DNA of 64,000 nt, taken from Treponema sp. (lineage in GTDB: Bacteria; Spirochaetota; Spirochaetia; Treponematales; Treponemataceae). Below are positions 1-7,500 of this stretch, piece after piece; the stretch's first letter is position 1; each line of letters begins with the position of its first letter. The notes under the pieces are model-generated. The model was not told where the DNA came from, ran no database searches, and saw nothing but the letters and a program-made list of their open reading frames with translations. The DNA lies in assembly GCA_022510905.1 (NCBI GenBank), contig JAFLSN010000003.1, forward strand, positions 1 through 64,000, written 5' to 3'. Both the position numbers and the translations under genes were made by a program.

Positions 1-113
1 TCGTTGCGCCTCGTCTGGAGGCGGGTCAGCACGTCCGCGATGCAGTCGTTCTCGTCGTCCTTGGTCAGCGCGTTCGGACGCAGGTACACGTCCCACTGGT
101 GTTCTTTTGCCAT
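1..113 (-). CDS. HU/IHF-like DNA-binding protein, N-terminal fragment (runs off the window)
   Basis: Only the first 37 codons are present; the gene continues past the left edge. The start ATG (113-111 on the minus strand) has a good AAGGAG ribosome site 6 nt upstream. The peptide begins MAKEHQWDVYLRPNALTKDD. The pattern 'LRPN-LTKDD-ND-IADV' resembles the N-terminus of the HU-like DNA-binding domain found in Bacteroidetes and spirochaete proteins (Bvu_2165/DUF4469-type). That would make it a nucleoid-type DNA-binding protein. The family match is from memory of the motif on a short fragment, so it is tentative; the coding call itself is firm. Confidence 0.55.
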   Translation of the reverse strand, partial: MAKEHQWDVYLRPNALTKDDENDCIADVLTRLQTRRN

Positions 114-163
114 GTCGTTCTCCTTAAAGATGGTGATTTGCGTGATGATTTCAAAAAAAACGC

Positions 164-661
164 TCACTTGATGAGATTGTAGATTATTGTCCAATACATA
201 TCTTTATCTTTGTCATAATTGTTTATGACTACAAAATCGACATTCGTGCCATAATTCTGCTTTGTGCAAAGCGTAACGCTCACATCGCAGCCCCGCTGCT
301 TCATCAGGGCTTTTACAGAGGAAGCCAAATCATTGTTGGGGTAAACATTTTGAATGTTGTCAAAATCAATCACATATCCCATGGACTCAATCCACTTTGG
401 AACAAATTTACCGACTATATCCCTGCCATAGCCATCCCAGTAAGTGTAAGTATCATAGAGCCAGTAGTGGAGTTTTCTGCCTTGAACAACTGCCCAGCCG
501 TCCTGCTCTCTGTAAGATTCAGCCACGTCATAAAACCATTTCCCTTTTAGTGTTATACCACTACCCCACTGCCATCCGACGCTTTTGATGGGCGGCTCTT
601 CCGCAAAAAGTCCTGCCGCACAGCAGAACAAAATAAAGACAACGCATAGTTTTCTTTTCAT
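164..661 (-). CDS. Small secreted protein of unknown function
   Basis: A 165-residue protein starting at ATG 661, chosen because a GGAGG ribosome site lies just upstream; a longer reading frame from 703 has none. Residues 1-21 form a clear signal peptide (two Lys/Arg, hydrophobic core, cleavage near GLFA/EE), so it is probably periplasmic or exported. The mature part is rich in Trp, Tyr and Asp and has two cysteines near the C-terminus that could form a disulphide. I do not recognise a family. It is the first of three minus-strand genes for small secreted or membrane proteins (164-1629), each with its own ribosome site. Confidence 0.75.
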   Translation of the reverse strand: MKRKLCVVFILFCCAAGLFAEEPPIKSVGWQWGSGITLKGKWFYDVAESYREQDGWAVVQGRKLHYWLYDTYTYWDGYGRDIVGKFVPKWIESMGYVIDFDNIQNVYPNNDLASSVKALMKQRGCDVSVTLCTKQNYGTNVDFVVINNYDKDKDMYWTIIYNLIK

Positions 662-742
662 TTTAGAACCTCCAAAAAATCGTGTCTGAATATTTCCGTG
701 CAAATGCTAAATTTTAACATTGCGCATGGTCTGTACGCTATT

Positions 743-1186
743 TCACAAATCTTCCAGCCACTCAAGGAATCCGCTTATTCCTCCTTGCACCGCAAATTCG
801 TACTTTTGATACTCTACAAGGCAGACAATGAGAATCAGGCTTATTATTCCAGCCACCGCCATGCAGACAATGGCAAGCATAGTTCCTTTTTGTCCATTTT
901 TCTTTGCCTCCTTGTAGCCAAAAAATGAAATGATTATGGCGGCAAATCCCACAAGGCCATAGGTGTTAACGAACAACGTCAAAATGGTTAGCACCAGCCC
1001 CGCTATGCAAAGAGGATTTGTTTTTTCAACGGTGTCGGACACGGGGTCAGTTTTTTTATTCGCACTTCCACCCGCGTCTGGGCCACCCTGCTTGGCAGAC
1101 GCTCCAGCCGGCTCGTTGGCCGTGCCGCACTCCGGGCAGAATTTCACGCCGTCTTCGATTTGTTTTCCGCAGTTTTTGCAGAACAT
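743..1186 (-). CDS. Zinc-ribbon membrane protein (DUF4190-like)
   Basis: A 147-residue protein. Residues 1-23 form a zinc ribbon with two CxxC knuckles (CKNCG and CPECG). A Gly/Ala/Lys-rich linker follows to about residue 55, then two hydrophobic membrane segments (roughly 58-88 and 102-124) in the arrangement of DUF4190-type membrane proteins. The ribosome site AGGAGG precedes the ATG. Such zinc-ribbon-plus-TM proteins are common and mostly uncharacterised; a role in membrane-associated sensing or scaffolding is only a guess. It lies between two secreted-protein genes on the same strand. Confidence 0.75.
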   Translation of the reverse strand: MFCKNCGKQIEDGVKFCPECGTANEPAGASAKQGGPDAGGSANKKTDPVSDTVEKTNPLCIAGLVLTILTLFVNTYGLVGFAAIIISFFGYKEAKKNGQKGTMLAIVCMAVAGIISLILIVCLVEYQKYEFAVQGGISGFLEWLEDL

Positions 1187-1221
1187 TTTTGCCTCCTGTC
1201 ACTTGTATGCTTTGTAAGGTT

Positions 1222-1629
1222 TTAGCGGGAATCGCGTAACGCTTTGAGTCTGAGAGCAAGTTTGTAGCTGTAATCGGTAACGCCTTGTGCGTATCTGTTT
1301 ATCGAAAGTCTGCCGTAACGATTTCCGCGTTTGTCCATAAGCCAAGGGGCATTTGAGGCGTACTTGTTGAATGGACTGGTGTCCGAATAGTCCGATCCGT
1401 AGTCGCTGTACTTGTTGAAAATGGAGGTCGAGCTGTATTGTGAGCCGAAATTTCCGTATCTATTGTAAACCGACTTTGTGGAATACTCGTTTTCAAAACT
1501 TCCTAGAAACTGACCGTCCGCCGCAACAATAATAAGTTCTCCCTGCGTGATTGCGGATGCCTGTCCCGCAAAAATGATGAAACCTGCCACGAGCATGGCA
1601 ATTTTCCCGACGTTCTTAAAGAAGCTCAT
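1222..1629 (-). CDS. Secreted protein with Tyr-Gly-Ser repeats
   Basis: A 135-residue protein with a signal peptide (residues 1-26, cleavage near QASA/IT). Residues ~45-95 contain about three imperfect repeats of about 17 residues built on 'xxFNKYxxYGSxYSxTS', then a block 'APWLMDKRGNRYGRLSINRY' typical of small secreted proteins with the pattern 'P-I-D-G-YG-LT-N'. This repeat family occurs in scattered bacteria and has no established function known to me. The ribosome site GGAGG is 7 nt before the ATG. The repeats are degenerate at DNA level, so this is an old internal duplication. Confidence 0.7.
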   Translation of the reverse strand: MSFFKNVGKIAMLVAGFIIFAGQASAITQGELIIVAADGQFLGSFENEYSTKSVYNRYGNFGSQYSSTSIFNKYSDYGSDYSDTSPFNKYASNAPWLMDKRGNRYGRLSINRYAQGVTDYSYKLALRLKALRDSR

Positions 1630-1903
1630 ATATAATCCTCCATCTGCAATTCTATCGCGTGCACATGGACAAACTGTCGCTTTGCAGGCGACATTTCAAA
1701 ATTTTTGGCAGCTTTTTGCCCGTCTCGTTTTTCTGCGGAACATTTCGATGCTACTTTGGCAAAACATGCAAAAGATGATTTGCAGTGTCATGCACCATAT
1801 TTATGTGAGCATACAGCATATTAAGTCATATACTAACACAATAAGACCTTAAAAGCAATATTCACAATAAAATATGGCGTAGAATACCGCAGGAACGGTT
1901 TGC

Positions 1904-2233
1904 ATGGACGAAGAATTTTTCAGAGACAGGCTGCGCTTTTTCCGCAACCAAAAGAAAATCTCTGCGCGAGAAATGAGCCTTGCTCTTGGTCAGAACGAGA
2001 CGTTCATCAACAAAATCGAGACCGGCAGGAGCTCCACCACGATTTCGTCCTTCCTGAATATCTGCGACTATCTCCGCGTGTCGCCGTCAGACTTTTTCAA
2101 TACCGAAATAAAAAGCAGCGCCGGAGATGCACAGGAGATGACGCGCCTGTTCCGCAGCCTTTCCCCGCGACAGTCAAAATACATGCTTGAGCTGCTGCGC
2201 GACCTCGCGGAATGCGCCGAAGAGCGGACATAG
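1904..2233 (+). CDS. XRE-family helix-turn-helix regulator
   Basis: A 109-residue protein with an N-terminal Cro/CI-type HTH (residues ~5-65). The motif 'ISAREMSLALGQNETFINKIETG' covers the two DNA-contacting helices and is followed by 'FLNICDYLRVSPSDFF', the usual fifth helix. The C-terminal 40 residues are helical and could dimerise. It stands alone on the plus strand, divergent from the secreted-protein genes to its left, so it may regulate them, but no operator repeat was evident. The start is supported by an AGGAA sequence 8 nt upstream. Confidence 0.8.
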   Translation: MDEEFFRDRLRFFRNQKKISAREMSLALGQNETFINKIETGRSSTTISSFLNICDYLRVSPSDFFNTEIKSSAGDAQEMTRLFRSLSPRQSKYMLELLRDLAECAEERT

Positions 2234-2390
2234 ATGTGGGCAAGTCTCCGATATTTCCGCAGAAGAACGGAGTGTGTAAAATGACGGGAATTTTTAATTC
2301 TGTACAATTTTTTGCAACGAACGGTTTTATAATTCGCCGTGTGCATTGGCAAGGGTATTGATGCCCGGCTTCTTTGTTTTTGCGTATTTT

Positions 2391-4580
2391 TTACCGCACT
2401 GAATACTCGATGCTTTTTTGTTCCTGCCCGCACTGTACCGTCAATTCATGTGTTCCGCGTGTTAGAGGAATCTGCCACACAAAACGCCCCCGCGCAATTC
2501 CGACACGCTGGCCGTCGGCAAAAAGTGTCGCAGCTTGTTCGGAACCTCCAACCACTTCAACAGAAAGCATCTGCGCCTGCTGCGGAATGGAAAGGTCGTA
2601 CACAAAAACCGCATGGTTTATAGGATACACAAACGAAAGTTCGCTATCAGTTTTTGCAATATCACCTGCGATATTTTTTGTACTTGCCCAATGCTGATAT
2701 TCTGAAGGATAGTGAATGCGCACCGCTCCGTTTTTTTTGCTGTGCCATGCGCATGATTGCAGCGGTTGCACACCAACGCTTTTATAGCTGCCAGGTTTTA
2801 AAACATATTCCTGTGCCATTGCCGCACATGCATCAGTTATCGCCATTCCCGAAAGCGCACAAACCGTTTGCTTTTCAAAATGTTCTGGCTGCCCAAAATC
2901 CTGCGCCCCCGATTCTTCCGTGAGAATATCAAGCAGGTCGCGCACAATGGCCGCCGGGATGCTGCTTCCTGTCTGCCTGATTACGGTTTCGCCTTCAAAG
3001 TTTCCCATCCAAACGCCAGCGGTATATTCACTTGTCGAGCCCATGGCAATAATATTCTGAAACTGGTTTGATGTTCCGGTTTTAAACAGCGCAGGGTAGG
3101 GCGTGGCAAAAACGGCTGCATGTCCAAAGCCAAGTTCGCGTGCACCGCCGTCGCTGAGCATGCTGCACAAAATGCGCGCGGTGTCTGCTTCAAACACGCG
3201 GTGCGTATTCGGAATATTTTTATTGCCAGCACCAACGGAATCGGCCGTAAACACGAGCGAATCAAAAACGATGCCGTCCCGCACAAACACTGAAAAAGCC
3301 CTCACCATTTCATACAAAGTCACCTCTCCGCTACCGAGTGCCAACGAAAGCCCCGTTGTTCCGCGCTGTCCATGCAGTGAATCAAAATGCAACGATGCAA
3401 GGGTCGCAAGATATTCGTCGAGTCCCACTTGGTACAGCACATATACGGCAGGAATATTCAGGCTTGAAGCCAAAGCCACCCGAAAACGAACAGGACCATT
3501 GTATCGGTTGTTAAAGTTGAGCGGCACATACACCTGGGAACCGCCATAATCCTGCTGAATATCCGGCAAAACGGAATTTGGCGCAAATCCACGCTCCAGA
3601 GCAAGTGCATATAAAAACGGTTTCATGGAGCTGCCCGGCTGGTTACGCACCAGCACGCCGTCTATTTCGCCGCTGTGTTCTTTGTCTTCAAAACTGGCAT
3701 TGCCCACCCATACTAAAATCTGACCTGTGCGGTTATTCATTACCAGTGCCGCACCGTTGTGAACGCGGGCATCATGGTATTCGTCCAATTTTTTCTGGAT
3801 GTTTTTTTCAGTGCGTTCAACCAGAACGCTGTCCACCGAAAGACACAGCTCGTCAGGAATCCGCTTGTGCTGCTGCGCAAACTGCGCCACCACATAGTTT
3901 ACAAAATGCGGACATTTTTTTTGGTACACGTATGTTTTTTGCGGAGCATATTTCGCAGGGCGGCGCGGGATTTTTGCAAGCTCCTGCATCTGCGCTTCCG
4001 TCAATGAAAACAAATTCACGCCGTAAAATGCCCGGGCAGCGCTTCCCAGTCCTTCAAGCTGAAATCCAAACGGCACGGAATTCAAGTACAACTCCAGAAT
4101 CTGGTTTTTGCTGAGCTTGATTTCAAGATACAGCGCACGGAGCATTTCAAGCATCTTGAGCGGCACAGTCACCTGTCTTGTTTTTCGCGGGTACAACATG
4201 CGAACCAACTGCATGGTTATTGTTGAGGCACCGCTCACCAAGCGCCCCGCACGCCGATTCTGCATTGCGGCACGCACCACAGACGCAATGTCGATTCCGC
4301 AATGCCGGTAAAAATTTTTGTCTTCGGCAGCAATGAACTCTTCTATAAGTTGGCGCGGAATTTTTTTGAGCGGAACATATTCACGGCGCAGCCCATTTTC
4401 CAAAGGAAGCACATACAACAGTATCTGGTTGCGGTCATAAAAGCGTGTGCTGTTCTGCCGATTCATAAAACGCCACAAGGTAGGGCAAGGAAGCATTTTT
4501 AACGCAAGGTACAAGCCAAGCGCCACCGCCGCCAAAAAGCAAAGTGCTTTTGCCCGGCCCCACACACGTTCAGAATTCAT
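2391..4580 (-). CDS. pbpC: Penicillin-binding protein 1C
   Basis: A 729-residue bifunctional peptidoglycan synthase-like protein. One membrane anchor (residues ~12-29) precedes a GT51 glycosyltransferase domain with EDKNFY (86-91) and GASTITMQL (117-125). The transpeptidase domain has SSMK (317-320), SLN (373-375) and KTG (500-502). The last ~90 residues match the BiPBP_C domain that defines PBP1C. The start codon 4580 overlaps the stop of the upstream alpha-2-macroglobulin gene in an ATGA, so the two are translationally coupled. The same pairing (yfhM-pbpC) is known in E. coli and many other bacteria and is thought to couple wall repair with protease trapping. Confidence 0.95.
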   Translation of the reverse strand: MNSERVWGRAKALCFLAAVALGLYLALKMLPCPTLWRFMNRQNSTRFYDRNQILLYVLPLENGLRREYVPLKKIPRQLIEEFIAAEDKNFYRHCGIDIASVVRAAMQNRRAGRLVSGASTITMQLVRMLYPRKTRQVTVPLKMLEMLRALYLEIKLSKNQILELYLNSVPFGFQLEGLGSAARAFYGVNLFSLTEAQMQELAKIPRRPAKYAPQKTYVYQKKCPHFVNYVVAQFAQQHKRIPDELCLSVDSVLVERTEKNIQKKLDEYHDARVHNGAALVMNNRTGQILVWVGNASFEDKEHSGEIDGVLVRNQPGSSMKPFLYALALERGFAPNSVLPDIQQDYGGSQVYVPLNFNNRYNGPVRFRVALASSLNIPAVYVLYQVGLDEYLATLASLHFDSLHGQRGTTGLSLALGSGEVTLYEMVRAFSVFVRDGIVFDSLVFTADSVGAGNKNIPNTHRVFEADTARILCSMLSDGGARELGFGHAAVFATPYPALFKTGTSNQFQNIIAMGSTSEYTAGVWMGNFEGETVIRQTGSSIPAAIVRDLLDILTEESGAQDFGQPEHFEKQTVCALSGMAITDACAAMAQEYVLKPGSYKSVGVQPLQSCAWHSKKNGAVRIHYPSEYQHWASTKNIAGDIAKTDSELSFVYPINHAVFVYDLSIPQQAQMLSVEVVGGSEQAATLFADGQRVGIARGRFVWQIPLTRGTHELTVQCGQEQKSIEYSVR

Positions 4581-7500
4581 TGTACCTTCCACACTTTTCC
4601 AGCACTGCGTCCAAAAATTTCCTCCTGATACATACATTCCGCAGTGGAGCTCGGCGTATTAAAAGTACCTTTGCGCGCAGCCCTGAACAGGAACTGCACC
4701 TGCTGGTTTCCGCGCGGAAAATAATCCCAGAAATACTGCACTTCATTATCGTAAATCGCCTGGTGCGAAAGACCATAATTGTAATCTTCATACCAATATT
4801 CGCTGAAATCCCATCCGTCTTCTGAATATGCGGAAACTTCGCCTGCGCTTTTGCGTTCCTCTTGTGGAAGCGTGCCTGTTGTGGCAAACGCCGCATTCAT
4901 AATTTCGCACCCGGCGGGAACAGGCGAACGCACCGCCACATATTCCCTGTTTCGCGTTGAAGTGATGAACACTTTCTGGCGGTAAACATTTCCGGCAACC
5001 AGCTTGTCGCTGGAAACAACTTCACCGGTTTTTACATCGGTAATTTCCGTAAAAATGCACAAACCTTCATCCCGGGCGTTCTGCTCTTTTGCAGGAATCG
5101 CATATTTCATGGCCACCGTGTAGAACAGTGTACCTGTTCCTTTTTTGCTAAACACAAGCGGAGTCTCTTTGTCGCGGCTCATGTTTTTTAACGGAACGTC
5201 TGTAAAATCAAGCCTGGTGTCAACCGGTTCTGCCGCCATGCCTTTGAATTTTCCGTCAAGCAGCTTGGTGCCGCCGAGCAGGGCTTCGGCAGTAAAATTC
5301 GTATCGGCCAGATTTTCAGCGTGAATGTAGGAATCAAGCGCTATCAGCACACGGCTGGTGGCCGCCGTTGATTTCCAATAGCCGTTGCCCGCCTTTTGCA
5401 GCGCAAGCAGCTCGTACACCAAACGCTGGTTTATGTCATCGTCTGGATTCAATCTACAGAACAAATTCAGGAGCAGCGCGTAACGTTCGCTTTCATCGTT
5501 CAGATATGACCAACGCGAAAACTGTTGCTGCGTTGAAATCAGCTCGATACCACGTGCTGAATATTTGGCAAAGCGCCGCAGCTTTGTGGCAACCCTTTTC
5601 GCCTCGTTGCGGTTGCCTTTGTTCAGATACGTGAGCGCCACAAACGCAAGGCTGTCAAGGTCTGCATATTTTGATTTGTCCAGTTCCGCAAGTTCGGAAT
5701 CAGCAACAACGACACCAAGACGCTGCGCAACATAATACGCATACGCGCTTTGATACACGCCTCTGGCATCTTCGGAAGGCGATACGCACGACTCTTTTAT
5801 GAATGAAGCAAGCCGCTTTACATCCACATCATTACCAACAGAAATTCCTTTGTCCCGCGCAATCGCAATGATTTCGCCGATTCGCATTGAAACAGTTTTG
5901 CTTTCATGCTGACCGCCCGGCCAATACGGGAACGCGCCGTTTACAAGTTGAGATTTAGCCCACTGTTTTATTTCGCGCTTAACAACGCCGTTCGGATTTT
6001 TTACTTCGTTCTGCAAACCGAACACGGTCAGATATTCTCTAAAGGCAACCAGAGGAAGAACAAACGCAGAGCGCTGCTCCAAACATCCATACGGATATCG
6101 GAACACATAATCAACAGCATCATGCAGCACTCCCAGCCGCGAGGAATCAAGCTGCACATAAAGCTCACCTCTGCCATCGTCAGCAGATTTCGGAAGCACA
6201 ATCAGCTCTTGCTTTGTGCCGGCGGTTCCATCGTTTTCAGTGCGCACCTCGCCAACGGTGACAACCGATTCAAAAATGTACGGCTTTTCAATTTCAAGCG
6301 GAAGAAGAATGCGTTCATTTACCACATCGCTTTTTACCACGTATTCAACCGTTATCCAGCCGGGCTTTTTTGCTTCAAGCATGAACATGAGCGGCTGGGT
6401 GGAATTGCTTCTTACTGAAAGCGTTTTACTTGACAAACCAGAAACAGTGGCGCCTCCGGGCAATTTTTGCACAGCATCAGCATCTTGTGCGGCACCAGTT
6501 TTTTCAATGCCTTCATACACGTTGAGCTCTACAGAAACTTCATGGTCGGCCGCATCAAGATTTGAAACGGTTACGCCCAGTTCGCCCACATCACCAATAC
6601 GGAGTTTGCGTGGCAGCACATGGCGCACAGAAACAGGCTCCGCGACCGGCATTTCGCTTTCATTCAACGAAAATGCGTTTTGATTCACTCCAACCGCAGT
6701 AATACGGTATGCCGTCAAAGAATCCGGCAAAGTGAATTCGTATTGGACATTGCCGTTCTGGTCAGTGACAAGCGAGGGAACAAAGAGCGCGGTTGGATCA
6801 AAATTTTTGCGCTCATTCAGCTTGGAATCTCCATCGTCCATGTCACCGCCAAGAAGGTTTTTGATTTCATACGTTACGGGGTCAATGAGCAACGAACGGC
6901 TGTCTCCACCTTTCACGCAATCCGGAAATCGGTTTGAAGAATAAAAGAACGCTACAGGGTCTGGAACATGATAGTTGATTAAATCAATCACACCACGGTC
7001 AACCGCCATCAGCGTGATTTCTGCATTTTGAACAGGCATTCCGTTTTTTGAGGCATGCAAGGAAATGGTCGCACGTTCCCCGGGCCTATACGAAGGTTTA
7101 TCTGTAGTGATTGAAACATCGAAGCGCTTTGATTCCGGGTCAACCATGAGCGTTGCAAGACCAAAATAACCTTTGGGCTTGCCAAGGTCAGGCGTGTCAA
7201 AATCTTTTGCGGGAGACTCCGTGCGCAAAGAAAAAGACGAAAGTGTTACATACATAACCGGCACAAACTGATCTTTGATCTCAACATCAATCACGCTGGT
7301 TGGTTCATTGATTGTAAGAACTTCCTGCGAAAGAATGCCTTCGCGTTCAACCGTGAGCATGTACGTGCCTTTTTGTAGCTGGCTCTGCATCAAGATATGC
7401 GCCGTTTCGCCAACAGCGTACATATCTTTATCGCAAGTCATGGTTATTTCCTGGGCATTGTCACGGGCAAACCAGTACCAGTCGCTGCTGGTCACGTATA

